A stretch of 35,848 nt of DNA from contig CACWLC010000021.1 in assembly GCA_902761605.1 (NCBI GenBank), positions 1 to 35,848 of the forward strand, given 5' to 3'. The stretch's first letter is position 1. Every line of letters begins with the position of its first letter. The notes below the pieces were generated by a model. The model saw nothing but the letters and a program-made list of their open reading frames with translations. It did not search any database and was not told where the DNA came from. Positions 1 through 9,055 of the stretch are shown piece after piece. The position numbers and the translations under genes were made by a program. This DNA comes from an uncultured Prevotellaceae bacterium (lineage in GTDB: Bacteria > Bacteroidota > Bacteroidia > Bacteroidales > Bacteroidaceae).

Positions 1-47
1 TGCGCCGATGGTACTGCAATGCAATGCGGGAGAGTAGGAGGCCGCCC
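1..47 (+). rRNA. rrf: 5S rRNA, 3' end only
   Basis: The first bases match the conserved 3' arm of bacterial 5S rRNA: a CGATGGTACTGC block followed by a GGGAGAGTAGG block and the closing GCCGCC. The 5' part lies outside the window. A terminator hairpin follows directly, so this is the end of an rRNA operon transcribed on the plus strand. The exact 3' end is estimated to within a few bases. Confidence 0.88.
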
Positions 48-60
48 CCTTTTAAAGCGA

Positions 61-94
61 AAGCCCTGGATCAGAAATGACCCGGGGCTTTTTT
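61..94 (+). terminator. Rho-independent terminator of the rRNA operon
   Basis: AAGCCCTGG-A-TCA pairs with TGA-C-CCGGGGCTT around a GAAA tetraloop: 12 base pairs including one G-U, with a single mismatch, followed by a run of T. It sits about 14 bases after the 5S end. It faces the SLC13 gene, which converges from the other strand and stops at 129, so the hairpin may also help end that transcript, although the minus-strand side lacks a good T run. Confidence 0.9.
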
Positions 95-128
95 ATTTGT
101 AATCTGTCGATCTCGCTTTTATTGCTAA

Positions 129-1922
129 CTATTGTAATGGTGTTAACGGATAAACGATGTTCACAATAAATATGTTGGCTGCGAGGATGATGAGGTTCAT
201 AAGCAAACCTATGCGCATGAAATCGCTAAAACGGTAGCCGCCAGGACCATATACTAGCATGTGGGTTGGCGAACCGATAGGAGTAGCGAAACTTGAGCTA
301 ACACTTACCATCAGGGCAATGAGGAAAGGGTAGGGCTCGTAGCCAAGCTGCTCGGCTGCGTTATACATGATGGGGAAGAACATGGCTCCAGCTGCAGTGT
401 TAGAGATAAACTCTGTGATAAACGTTCCTACTAAGCAAACAGCCGTCATCACCACGATAGGATTAGTGCCGCAGACGTCGAGGATGCCTGTAGCCAACCG
501 CTGGGCAATACCCGTGTTCTGGATGGCCAGACCTAATACCACTGAACCAGCAAACACCATTAGGATATCCCAGTTTATGGCCTTCATTGCCTGGTCAGGG
601 CTACAGCAGCGGAAGATAAGCATTGCGGCAGCAGCGATGAAGGCACACTGCAACAGCGACATTACACCTATAGCCGACAATACCACCATAGCTAACATTA
701 TGGCTGTGGATATCAGCGTGCGTGGACCAATATTTGGTACATCATTATTGTCGAAGAACTGTATCTGCGATGAGAAACCGCCCTCATTGATATTTACGCG
801 AGGAGGACACTCGAAGAGCAGCGTATCGCCAGCCTGCAGCTTCACCTCACGAGGCGACTCCTTGATACGATTGCCGCTACGGGCAACTGCCACAAGGGTC
901 ATATTATATTTCTTCTCGAAGTCGTTTTTCTTGATCGTATCGTTTATGAGACTGCTGCCGAATTTGACATAGGCCGTACGGAGCTGACGGTCACGGCTCA
1001 CCTCGCTATAGGCAAATACATGGTGATCGGCACTAACAAAATGATGGGTATCCCTCAGGTAGAGTAACTCGTCGATGTCTCCAGAGAAGACAAGACGGTC
1101 ACCTCCCATTATTATCTCATCGTCGTTGGCTGGCGAAATCATCTCGTCGAAGTGTACTACCTCAATAAGACTTCCGCCTCGGATATTGTTCAGTCCTGCC
1201 TCGGCTACGGTTTTTCCGATATATGGATTGTCGGAAGGTACCAGCATCTCAATGGTGTATTCACTTGTGGATTCGAAGACTGACTCTGGGGTCTGACGTA
1301 CGGGCAACAGCTTGCGCATGGCGATGACCGAGAGCACACCTACGAAGAGACAGAAGATACCAGGAATGGCTGTCGCCAGCACATTCATGGAGATACCTGT
1401 CTTGTCGGCATATAGGCCGGAGATAATCAGGTTAGGAGGAGTACCGATAAGAGTACACACACCTCCCATACCCGAGGCATAGCTCAGCGGAATCAGCAGC
1501 TTAGAGGGTGCGATATTGAGCTTCTTAGACCACATCTTAACGATGTTCACAAAGAGTGATACCACCGTGGTGTTGCTCAGGAATGAACTCAGGGCTGCTA
1601 CTGGCAGCATCAGTCGCACCACAGCCTTCGCGTAGGTGTTCGGCTGTCCTAACAGTAGTCGCACCATCAGGTGAAGCACACCCGTGTTCATCAGTCCTGC
1701 CACTACGACAAACAATACGCCGATAACAATTACCGATGTACTGCTAAATCCGGAGAAGGCGCCTTTTGCGTCCAGCACTCCGGTAACAAAAAGAATACCG
1801 ATGGCTCCTAAAAACACCAGATCGGAGCGCAGCTTGGTAAATAGCATCACGCTGAACATCGCCAGCACCGTGACAATCGTAATCCAAGCGTCAAGGCCAA
1901 AGCCGAACAATTCAAAAGACAT
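129..1922 (-). CDS. SLC13/DASS-type anion transporter with two RCK_C domains
   Basis: This 597-residue polytopic inner-membrane protein belongs to the divalent anion:Na+ symporter group, whose members import sulfate, dicarboxylates or similar anions. Two SNT signature motifs mark the family: FLSNTTVV near residue 115 in the first half and FISNTAAGAMFFP in the second. Between the two membrane halves, at about residues 220-380, are two TrkA_C/RCK_C-like cytosolic domains, seen in bacterial SLC13 relatives and thought to bind a regulatory ligand. It starts 32 bases after the stop of the outer-membrane efflux gene on the same strand, so it is probably the last gene of that operon. The substrate cannot be read from sequence. 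Confidence 0.85.
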   Translation of the reverse strand: MSFELFGFGLDAWITIVTVLAMFSVMLFTKLRSDLVFLGAIGILFVTGVLDAKGAFSGFSSTSVIVIGVLFVVVAGLMNTGVLHLMVRLLLGQPNTYAKAVVRLMLPVAALSSFLSNTTVVSLFVNIVKMWSKKLNIAPSKLLIPLSYASGMGGVCTLIGTPPNLIISGLYADKTGISMNVLATAIPGIFCLFVGVLSVIAMRKLLPVRQTPESVFESTSEYTIEMLVPSDNPYIGKTVAEAGLNNIRGGSLIEVVHFDEMISPANDDEIIMGGDRLVFSGDIDELLYLRDTHHFVSADHHVFAYSEVSRDRQLRTAYVKFGSSLINDTIKKNDFEKKYNMTLVAVARSGNRIKESPREVKLQAGDTLLFECPPRVNINEGGFSSQIQFFDNNDVPNIGPRTLISTAIMLAMVVLSAIGVMSLLQCAFIAAAAMLIFRCCSPDQAMKAINWDILMVFAGSVVLGLAIQNTGIAQRLATGILDVCGTNPIVVMTAVCLVGTFITEFISNTAAGAMFFPIMYNAAEQLGYEPYPFLIALMVSVSSSFATPIGSPTHMLVYGPGGYRFSDFMRIGLLMNLIILAANIFIVNIVYPLTPLQ

Positions 1923-1953
1923 AGTTCTTAGCTTTTAATAAATAATCTGCCAT

Positions 1954-3366
1954 TTATTTTATGCCGCCACCCAAAGCGATGTAAAGGGCGATGACGGCCT
2001 GGGCACCGTTGTACATGTTGGATACTTCGTTGAGCTGTGCGCTAAGCAGGCTCTCCTGAGCGGTGAGCACCTCAAGATAATTGGCCTTACCATTGTCCAT
2101 CAACTCGTGAGTTCCTATGTAGGCATCATGGAGCACCTCTACCTGACGATGGTAATACTGATGCTTGTCACGTGAAGCCTGACAGTCGGCAAGAGCCTCG
2201 TTAACCTCGTTACCGGCATTGATGACGGTCTGCACGTATTTCTTCTGCAGATCCTCCTCGGTGAGCTTTTGGATCTTGTAGTTTGCCTTGATAGAACCGC
2301 GGGCGAAGATAGGCTGTGTGAGAGAGCCTAAGGCGTTCCACAGGAACTTACCTGGATCGACTATTATACCATTATTGTTGGTCCATCCTGCTGATCCTGA
2401 CAGTGTGATGCTGGGGAAGAAGGCTGCGCGTGCACTCTGAGTGTTATAGAAAGCCTCCTCCATTGTTGCATTGGCCAGACGGATGTCGGGACGACGTTCG
2501 AGCATGTTGGCAGAGACACCTATCTTCAGGAATCGAGTGTCGAACATGCGCTGGCCGGTGTCTCCATCTGCCTCAGGATGATGCAGGGCTGAGCTACCCC
2601 ACTTGCTGCGCTCTACATGCTGTGGTGTGACACCCAGCAGTCGGCAGATATCGTTCTCTGTTGAACGGATAGCGCGTGTGATGTCGACAACTTGTGTCTT
2701 GACATTCAGCCATGATGACTCCATCTGGTTGACGGCAGTGCTGTATGCCTGACCGTTCTCCCAAAGTGCCTTCTCAGTCTCAAGAGATGCTCCCCAGAGG
2801 CTGTCGGTCATGTTGAGGATCTCCAGCTCGCGGTCGAGCATCTGCAGCATGTAGTAGAACTGTGCAGTGGTGGAGATGAGATTGGCACGTGTGGCCTCCT
2901 CATTGAACTGCGACTGAAGGAGCACAGCCTTGGCGGCACGTTTCTTACTGGTAATGGAACCAAATACATCAATATCCCACGATGCCTGCAACTGCAGATT
3001 ATAAGTCTTCGTGGGCTTGGCTCCGTCGAAGCTGGAGAGAGAACCCTGTGGTGCAAAAGCGAGCGATGGCAGGTATGCCAGACGTGCAGCTGACAGTGAG
3101 GCCTGACTCTTCTCTACTGCGATACGGGCGGAGTTGAGGTCGGCATTGTTGGCCAGCACCTGGTCGATTAGTTGTTGGAGCAACGGGTCGGTAAAGAACT
3201 CACGCCACGACATCTCTGCTATCGAGGAATCGGTATTCTGCGATGCTATATTTTCTCCGAAGACATCACTGGGCGTGTCTGTCTTCTGTTCATATTTATT
3301 ATATAGGCCGCAGCCCGTGAGTGACATACCCACGGCTGCGACTGCGATGATATTCTTGATTTTCAT
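1954..3366 (-). CDS. Outer-membrane efflux lipoprotein (TolC/OprM-NodT type)
   Basis: This 470-residue protein is the outer-membrane channel of a tripartite RND efflux pump. It opens with a lipoprotein signal (LTGC, lipidated Cys19). Two repeated OEP-type halves follow, with long helices rich in Ala, Gln, Asn and Glu that form the periplasmic alpha-barrel, for example around residues 60-110 and 350-460. The length is typical of the NodT/OprM family. It begins 10 bases after the RND pump stop, so the two are co-transcribed. The pump and fusion protein lie upstream in the same operon. No sequence feature tells what it exports. Confidence 0.9.
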   Translation of the reverse strand: MKIKNIIAVAAVGMSLTGCGLYNKYEQKTDTPSDVFGENIASQNTDSSIAEMSWREFFTDPLLQQLIDQVLANNADLNSARIAVEKSQASLSAARLAYLPSLAFAPQGSLSSFDGAKPTKTYNLQLQASWDIDVFGSITSKKRAAKAVLLQSQFNEEATRANLISTTAQFYYMLQMLDRELEILNMTDSLWGASLETEKALWENGQAYSTAVNQMESSWLNVKTQVVDITRAIRSTENDICRLLGVTPQHVERSKWGSSALHHPEADGDTGQRMFDTRFLKIGVSANMLERRPDIRLANATMEEAFYNTQSARAAFFPSITLSGSAGWTNNNGIIVDPGKFLWNALGSLTQPIFARGSIKANYKIQKLTEEDLQKKYVQTVINAGNEVNEALADCQASRDKHQYYHRQVEVLHDAYIGTHELMDNGKANYLEVLTAQESLLSAQLNEVSNMYNGAQAVIALYIALGGGIK

Positions 3367-3376
3367 AATTCTATCT

Positions 3377-6300
3377 TTATTCAGATTTTTCTGAGCTTTC
3401 GACTTTTACTTCTTTTCCCTGGAACTTCTCGTGCAGTTTCTGGAACACGATGAAGAAGGCCGGTACTACGAACAACAGGGCGACAGTACCGATGCTCATA
3501 CCACCGATGACACCGAGGGCGAGGGCACGGTTACCATTGGCACCGGCACCACCTTCGATGACGAGAGGTATCATACCGATAATCATCGTGGCAACAGTCA
3601 TCAGAATCGGGCGCAGACGCTCCTTACAAGCCGCGAAGGCGGCATCGACGATGCTCAAGCCCTGGGCACGGCGCTCGGTGGCGAACTCTGTTATCAGGAT
3701 GGCTGTCTTGGCCAACAGACCTATCAGCATGATGACACCCGTCTGCAAGTAGATGTTGTTATCCATGCCGGGAATCTGATTCTTATAGCCAAGATAAGCG
3801 AATACAAAGGCACCCATCAATCCGAACGGTACGCTGAACAGCACAGCCCAAGGTGTGAACCATGAGTTGTAGAGCGAAGCCAGGATAAGGTAAATCAGGA
3901 TGGCGCAGATGAGGTAGATGAGAGCTGTGGCATTGGAGTTCGATGTCTCCTCAAGCTCACGAGACATACCACTGTATTCGTAGGTAGCGGTAGCTGGCAT
4001 TTCCTGCTCGAACACCTCGGCAATGGCCTTGTGGGCATCACCCTCGGTATAGCCAGTACCGGTCTGGAGGTAGCAGGAGATGCTCTGGAACAGGTTGAAG
4101 TGCTCGATATTGGCAGGGCCGACAATCTGCTTCAGTGAGACAAACTGCGAGATGGGGGCCATCTTGCCGTCACCTACCTGAACGAAGATGTTTTGCAGCG
4201 ACTGCGGGTCGAGACGGTATTCGGGCGATGAAGCAGCCATGATGCGATAGACCTTACCAAACTGGTTGAAATTGCCGATGTAGGCACCACCGCAGAATGT
4301 ACCAAGCGTATTCAGCACGTCAGCTGGTGACACACCGGCGCGCTCGCACTGGGCGGGATCGACATCGACCTGATACTTCGGGAAACGCTCAGAATAGGTT
4401 GACATGGCAGAGGCGATTTCCGGACGCTCTGACAGCTTAGCTAAGAAATGTTCTGTCTGCTTGGCAAACTCCGAAAGGTTGCCGTCGGTGGGGTCTTCTA
4501 CCACGAGGCTCACGCTGTTACTCGTACCATAGCCCGGAATCTGAGGCATCTCGAAGGGAAGCACCCTCACGTCCTTGATCTCCTGACAGGCGAAGTAGAA
4601 ACGGTACATGACGAGTGTCAGCAAGTGATCGATGCCAGGACGCTCGTCCCAGTTTTTCAGTCGCACTACCAGTGTGGCATAGTTGGAACCAGCACCCGAC
4701 TGCATACCATATCCGCAGGCTACGGCGAAACTCTCCAGCTCAGGAATCTCCTTCACTTTTGCCTCTACCTGCTTCACCATCTCACGGGTCTGCTGCAGTG
4801 TGCTACCTTCCGGTGCTTGCAGTTCAGCCAGGAATACACCCTGGTCCTCCTGTGGCACAAGGCCGGAGGGCAGGCTCTTCATGAAGAACACTAGTAATAT
4901 GGCGGCTACCGCCAACAGGCTCCAAGCCATGACGGGGCGCTTGATAAACTTCTGAACGCTCTTACTATACTTATTATATATAGCATTGTAGCTGGTTTCG
5001 TAGGCCTTCTTTGTATAATAGGTCAGACCCTTGCCTTCCTTCTTGCCTTCCGTGACGCGCATCATGATAGCGCAGAGGGCAGGACAGAGCGTCAGAGCCG
5101 AGATACACGACAGACCGACTGACGAGGCGATGGTTACACCAAACTGGGTGAAGAACGTGCCTGACGTACCTGGCATGAACATCACGGGGACAAACACCGC
5201 CATAAATACTAAGGTACATGAGACGACGGCTACCGACACCTCACTCATAGCCTGGCGAGTAGCCTCGCGGGCATCGCTGATGCCACCCTCCATCTTCGCC
5301 ATGACGGCCTCGACCACAACGATAGCGTCATCTACCACCGTTCCGATGGCCAGCACTAAGGCGAACAGCGTCAGGATGTTGAGCGAGAAGCCTGCTAAAG
5401 AGACGACGGCAAACGTGCCCAACAGCGACACGATAATAGAGATGGAGGGGATGATGGTGGCCTTGAGGTTCTGCAGGAAGAAGAACACCACTAACACCAC
5501 GAGAATGATTGCGATGACAAGCGTCTCCACCACGTTATGGATGGCGGCAAACAGGAAGTCGTCGCTGGTCATCAGCGTCACGAACTCCAGTCCGGCAGGC
5601 ATCGTCTTCTTCAGCTCCTCGAAGGTCTTGTTGATGCTGGCGTTCACCTGCGTCGCATTGGCACCAGGAGCCGCGAATACCATGAACATAGCACCGGGAC
5701 GGTCCTGGATGTTCGAGGTAAAGTTGTAACTCATGGCACCAATCTTCACCTCTGCCACGTCACTAAGGTGCAGCATGCCGCCACCGCTGGTGCGCAGCAC
5801 GATGTCGTTAAACTCCTCAACGGTCTTCAACGTACCCTTGTACTGCATGGAGTACTGGTAGGAGTTTGCAGACTGCTCTCCCAGTGAACCCACAGCCGAC
5901 ACGAAGCTCTGTCCGCCAATGGCTGCGAAGACATCGTTGGGCGTCAGGCCGTACTGTGCCATCACATCAGGTTTCAGCCAGATGCGCAGGGCGTAGGTGT
6001 TACCCATGCTCTGTACGTTACCGACACCGGTGATACGCATCAGACGCGGTTTCACATTGATGTCGACATAGTTTGAGACGAAGTCTTCGTCGTACTTGCC
6101 GTCAGCACTCTTCACGGCAAAAATCTGGAGGATATTGTTCTGACGCTTCTGTACCGTCACGCCGATCTTGTTCACGTCGGAAGGAAGCAGAGCTTGTGTA
6201 CGCGTCACGCGGTTCTGCACGTTCACCGTCGCCATGTCGGGGTCGGTGCCCTGCTTGAAATAGACGGTAATCTCAGCGTCACCGTTAGATGATGCCTTAG

Positions 6301-6541
6301 AGGTCATATAGGTCATGTCGGGCACACCGTTGATGGCTTCTTCCAGAGGCTGGATGACCGACTTCATCACCGTGTTCTCGTCAGCTCCGCTGTAGCTGGT
6401 GGTAACCATCACCGTAGGAGGTGCTATATCCGGATACTGCTCCACTGGCAGCGTACTCATCGAGATATAGCCCACCAGTGCTATCACTATCGAGATGGCA
6501 CATGCCATCACATACTTATTGATAAATATATTGTTCTTCAT
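3377..6541 (-). CDS. RND efflux pump, HAE1 (AcrB/MexB) type
   Basis: This 1054-residue inner-membrane proton antiporter is the motor of the tripartite pump. It has the expected length and the RND layout: TM1 with the following SMSTLPVEQYPDIAPP segment, a large periplasmic loop, TM2-6, a second loop and TM7-12. The TM4 motif TVVDDAIVVVEAV, near residue 400, carries the paired Asp residues of the proton relay. The phrase GQSFVSAVGS in the first docking region and the late ANGNRALALGVIGG segment are also typical of the family. It lies between the fusion protein (33 bases upstream) and the outer-membrane channel. Likely substrates are hydrophobic or amphiphilic compounds, by family only. Confidence 0.95.
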   Translation of the reverse strand: MKNNIFINKYVMACAISIVIALVGYISMSTLPVEQYPDIAPPTVMVTTSYSGADENTVMKSVIQPLEEAINGVPDMTYMTSKASSNGDAEITVYFKQGTDPDMATVNVQNRVTRTQALLPSDVNKIGVTVQKRQNNILQIFAVKSADGKYDEDFVSNYVDINVKPRLMRITGVGNVQSMGNTYALRIWLKPDVMAQYGLTPNDVFAAIGGQSFVSAVGSLGEQSANSYQYSMQYKGTLKTVEEFNDIVLRTSGGGMLHLSDVAEVKIGAMSYNFTSNIQDRPGAMFMVFAAPGANATQVNASINKTFEELKKTMPAGLEFVTLMTSDDFLFAAIHNVVETLVIAIILVVLVVFFFLQNLKATIIPSISIIVSLLGTFAVVSLAGFSLNILTLFALVLAIGTVVDDAIVVVEAVMAKMEGGISDAREATRQAMSEVSVAVVSCTLVFMAVFVPVMFMPGTSGTFFTQFGVTIASSVGLSCISALTLCPALCAIMMRVTEGKKEGKGLTYYTKKAYETSYNAIYNKYSKSVQKFIKRPVMAWSLLAVAAILLVFFMKSLPSGLVPQEDQGVFLAELQAPEGSTLQQTREMVKQVEAKVKEIPELESFAVACGYGMQSGAGSNYATLVVRLKNWDERPGIDHLLTLVMYRFYFACQEIKDVRVLPFEMPQIPGYGTSNSVSLVVEDPTDGNLSEFAKQTEHFLAKLSERPEIASAMSTYSERFPKYQVDVDPAQCERAGVSPADVLNTLGTFCGGAYIGNFNQFGKVYRIMAASSPEYRLDPQSLQNIFVQVGDGKMAPISQFVSLKQIVGPANIEHFNLFQSISCYLQTGTGYTEGDAHKAIAEVFEQEMPATATYEYSGMSRELEETSNSNATALIYLICAILIYLILASLYNSWFTPWAVLFSVPFGLMGAFVFAYLGYKNQIPGMDNNIYLQTGVIMLIGLLAKTAILITEFATERRAQGLSIVDAAFAACKERLRPILMTVATMIIGMIPLVIEGGAGANGNRALALGVIGGMSIGTVALLFVVPAFFIVFQKLHEKFQGKEVKVESSEKSE

Positions 6542-6574
6542 CTTTCGAAATATCGATATTACGTTATAACGAAA

Positions 6575-7696
6575 TTACTTTTTCTCTGCTTCTGGAAACA
6601 GCACCTTCATTCCCTCCGTGACATTGTTGGCACCAGTAGCCACAATTACGTCACCCTCGTTCAGACCGCTGGTCACGATAAAGTCCTTACCGTTGCCCGT
6701 ATCTTCAGTCGTTACCTCGACAGCTGTTGCTGTGCTGTCAGCCTTTACCTTATAAACCTGTGACTTGTCCTGCAAGCGTACTACGGCATATTGTGGAATG
6801 ACCATAACACCCTTTTCTCCAAAGTTCATCACGATGGTGCCTTGTATACCTGAGTACAGAAGACCATCCGGATTGGGGAACGACAACTTGGCTGTCATCG
6901 AGCCGGTAGAGGTATTCACAACACCAGTCAAACTGGCAAAGCGTCCCTTGTGAGGATACTCCGTACCATTCTTCATGATAAACGTTGCTGGAGGCAATTG
7001 GGCAATATGTTTTTCTATATCTGAAGCCTTCACACCTTCCTTCACCATATTCTCAATAGCTGCCTCCGTTATGGAGATTTCAGCATACATTGTTGTGTTG
7101 CCGCTCAACAGGGTGAGCTGCGTCATCGGTGACACCTGGTCGCCAATACGAACGGGAATCTCACCGATCACACCCGGTACAGTTGCCGTGATGGTACAGA
7201 AGCCGAGGTTCACCTTAGCACGGTTTACAGATGCGCGGGCCTGAACCACCGATGCCTGGGCCTGCTTGTAGGAGTTCTCAGAGTTGTCGAGCATATAACG
7301 GCTCACAATCTTCTTGTCAAAAAGGTTTTTGTTTGACTCGTACTCCAGCTTGGCACTGCTCTCAGCAGCCAGTGCTGCCTGGAGGTTGGCCTGGGCGGCT
7401 TCCAGCTCCAGCTGGGCATTGCGCGAATCGATGATAAAGAGCGTCTGTCCCTTCTTCACCTGTTGACCCTCCGTCACGCAGATCTTCATCAACTGGCCAC
7501 TCACCTGTGGTGTAACCGTCACGTCGTTCTGACCTTTCATCCTGGCACTGAACTTATAAGGCAGTTCAATGTCTGATTTCTTTACTGTCATCGTCTCATA
7601 CGATGTCTGAGTTTCCTTAGGCATATCGACACCACAAGATAACAGTCCCGTCGTAATGCCAATGGAACATACTAATAGTTTTAAATTTTTATTCAT
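6575..7696 (-). CDS. RND periplasmic adaptor (membrane-fusion lipoprotein)
   Basis: This 373-residue adaptor links the RND pump to the outer-membrane channel. It starts with a lipoprotein signal ending LLSC (lipidated Cys21). The order of domains is a membrane-proximal segment, a biotinyl-lipoyl-like half (VTPQVSGQLMKICVTEGQQVKKGQ), a coiled-coil hairpin rich in Ala at about residues 100-160, a second lipoyl half (FCTITATVPGVIGEIPVRIGDQV), a beta-barrel and a C-terminal domain. It is the first gene of the operon and sits just behind a Bacteroidota-type promoter. No local regulator gene is visible. Confidence 0.93.
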   Translation of the reverse strand: MNKNLKLLVCSIGITTGLLSCGVDMPKETQTSYETMTVKKSDIELPYKFSARMKGQNDVTVTPQVSGQLMKICVTEGQQVKKGQTLFIIDSRNAQLELEAAQANLQAALAAESSAKLEYESNKNLFDKKIVSRYMLDNSENSYKQAQASVVQARASVNRAKVNLGFCTITATVPGVIGEIPVRIGDQVSPMTQLTLLSGNTTMYAEISITEAAIENMVKEGVKASDIEKHIAQLPPATFIMKNGTEYPHKGRFASLTGVVNTSTGSMTAKLSFPNPDGLLYSGIQGTIVMNFGEKGVMVIPQYAVVRLQDKSQVYKVKADSTATAVEVTTEDTGNGKDFIVTSGLNEGDVIVATGANNVTEGMKVLFPEAEKK

Positions 7697-7730
7697 ATTT
7701 TAATTTAATTAATAAATAGTAATCTGGCTG

Positions 7731-7762
7731 CAAATATACAAAATTATTTATTAAGAACTAAA
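7731..7762 (-). promoter_or_regulatory. Promoter of the efflux operon
   Basis: On the minus strand TATATTTG (7731-7738) matches the Bacteroidota -7 box TAnnTTTG. A TTTA at about 7759-7762 stands at the -33 position with 20-base spacing, one base off the TTTG consensus. The start codon of the adaptor gene is about 35 bases downstream at 7696, leaving a short AT-rich leader. Confidence 0.6.
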
Positions 7763-7800
7763 GAATATATTTTTAAAAAATGTTAAATGCATTATTCCCT

Positions 7801-8047
7801 GTCTTTCACCCAATAGCACCAGCCTCTCGTCTTACGCTAGCACTGCTGCTCCACTTCGTATTTCAGCTGGGCCTAGAGCTGCCCGTATTCCATCGTTCTC
7901 TCGAAATCTATATTCCCATCAATGGTTACGCTGATGCGCCATGAAGTCGTCCATCGGGTCGTAAATGGTGATGTCGTTGGAGTTGACATAGCGCATGATA
8001 TCCTTGTCCCAACACTTGATACCCTGTGATATTGCTATAATATTCAT
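7801..8047 (-). pseudogene. Decayed VirE-like (primase/helicase-associated) fragment
   Basis: Reading the minus strand from 8047, an ATG opens a 42-codon frame with the text GIKCWDKDIMRYVNSNDITIYDP and a stop at 7919. In another frame the next bases read IDFERTMEYGQL, stop, AQLKYEVEQQC, stop, then RGWCYW. Together this resembles the VirE-family proteins of Bacteroidota mobile elements, in which a WDKDxxRYVxSxxIxxYxP segment comes before a LWAQxxYE segment. The frameshift and the two internal stops mark it as a remnant. The match rests on recalled family pattern, not on a search. Confidence 0.45.
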
Positions 8048-8109
8048 AATCCAGAAGATGTGCCTTTACGGCAACTTCTAAAGTGGATAATAATATTGTT
8101 ATAGTATCG

Positions 8110-8146
8110 GTAACATGTTGTCACAAGCTGAGTGACAATATGTTAC
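8110..8146. repeat. 15-bp inverted repeat (hairpin or operator)
   Basis: GTAACATGTTGTCAC (8110-8124) is followed after 7 bases by GTGACAATATGTTAC (8132-8146), a reverse complement with one mismatch that would be a G-U pair in RNA. A smaller repeat, GTAACT-GTCTG-AGTTAC, lies just downstream at 8164-8180 and reuses the GTAAC core. No T run follows, so it is not a classical terminator. A protein-binding site or an RNA structure are both possible. Confidence 0.6.
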
Positions 8147-8163
8147 TAACATATTTATAATGT

Positions 8164-8180
8164 GTAACTGTCTGAGTTAC
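8164..8180. repeat. Short inverted repeat sharing the GTAAC core
   Basis: GTAACT (8164-8169) and AGTTAC (8175-8180) are perfect reverse complements around a 5-base loop. The GTAAC end is the same as in the larger palindrome 18 bases upstream. The pair may be repeated operator half-sites, but this is inference. Confidence 0.4.
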
Positions 8181-8313
8181 TATGTCGTAACTTACTCTTG
8201 TTTAGTCTGTTAACTATATTTCTTATCAACAATTAAACCTTATGGAGCTTATTATATGAATAATCTGCAAATAGGAAAGTATTATATCAATTTCAAATAA
8301 TGTATTTTCAAAT

Positions 8314-8344
8314 TTTGAAATGTCGATTTCTTTTATTATCTTTG
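8314..8344 (+). promoter_or_regulatory. Promoter of the DUF6078-like gene
   Basis: TTTG at 8314-8317 and TATCTTTG at 8337-8344 fit the Bacteroidota primary sigma consensus (TTTG, 19-21 bases, TAnnTTTG) with 19-base spacing. The start codon follows 28 bases after the -7 box. Confidence 0.75.
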
Positions 8345-8371
8345 TAGCAGAATTATTAAATATCTCCCAAA

Positions 8372-8833
8372 GTGAAGAAACAAGAATCTATAAAAAAGAC
8401 TCGCGAGGAGCTGTTTGCTGAAAAGGCAAGCAAGAGTTACGCCATCTGTTACTCTGAAACATGTCCAGTGCGCACACATTGTCTTCGCTGGCAGCTGCGT
8501 ACGTTTACACCAAAAGACCGCCGCATGGCCACTTGTGTAAACTTAAACAACCCAGCTACGCAAACGGACGGCTGTCCCGTTTATCGTGATGACAGTCCTG
8601 TGCGCATGCCCCTGGGTATATCAAAGATGTATTACGACATGCCTCAGCGCATTGCCCATCCCTTGAAGCAGAATCTCATCCAGCATTTCAACCGAAAGCG
8701 ATATTACGAATACCATAGCGGCTACCGTCCTGTCCCACCCGAACACGAGCAGTATATTCTAAAGGCTATTGCCAGTTTCGGCTGGACTCAACTGGTGGAG
8801 TTTAACTCATACGTTGAAGAGTTTCTGTGGTAA
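8372..8833 (+). CDS. DUF6078-like cysteine-rich protein
   Basis: This 153-residue soluble protein has no signal peptide or membrane segment. Its N-terminal half carries ordered cysteines: C-x4-C-x5-C in the CYSETCPVRTHC region (residues 26-37), then Cys residues near 60 and 73, which could hold a metal. The C-terminal half is helical and rich in Tyr, His and Arg. It resembles the DUF6078 family of Bacteroidota, whose function is unknown to me. Translation starts at a GTG (8372) placed correctly behind a clear promoter; no in-frame ATG stands close by. It appears to be a single-gene unit, followed by a separate promoter for the next gene. Confidence 0.7.
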   Translation: MKKQESIKKTREELFAEKASKSYAICYSETCPVRTHCLRWQLRTFTPKDRRMATCVNLNNPATQTDGCPVYRDDSPVRMPLGISKMYYDMPQRIAHPLKQNLIQHFNRKRYYEYHSGYRPVPPEHEQYILKAIASFGWTQLVEFNSYVEEFLW

Positions 8834-8932
8834 CTCTGTGCAAAAGTTGCCAAAGATGGTTCATTGTTTTTGCCATTGCAGGCGTGCATCGCTGCCGGCC
8901 TCGTATTGATGTGCTACTTTTTTTCATTTTTA

Positions 8933-8964
8933 TTTGGACTCTAATTATTTTTTTCTTACCTTTG
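8933..8964 (+). promoter_or_regulatory. Promoter of the LruC-type lipoprotein gene
   Basis: TTTG (8933-8936) and TACCTTTG (8957-8964) match the Bacteroidota promoter boxes with 20-base spacing. The lipoprotein ATG at 9056 lies about 90 bases downstream, leaving a leader of roughly 85 bases. Confidence 0.75.
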
Positions 8965-9055
8965 CAACCGAAAATCAAAGAAAGGGGAAACAGCTCAAGT
9001 GATAGATAATATCCGATCGGTGGATGTTTTACAGAGAGAGTTCAATAATAAAAAT

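Larger units (their letters stand above)
7697..8371. other. Gene-free stretch between efflux operon and DUF6078-like gene
   Basis: No intact coding frame is supported here. The stretch contains the efflux promoter (about 7731-7762), a decayed VirE-like fragment (7801-8047), an AT-rich segment with two inverted repeats (8110-8146 and 8164-8180), and the promoter of the next gene (8314-8344). Confidence 0.7.

Noticed and set aside
5031-5729. 232-codon plus-strand open frame within the RND pump gene
   Set aside because: It is antisense to the conserved RND core, and its Thr/Met/Ser-rich text is a typical shadow.
8827-9009. Possible 60-codon hydrophobic protein between the DUF6078-like and LruC genes
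   Set aside because: It covers the LruC promoter boxes and starts inside the previous gene's end; no start signal of its own.
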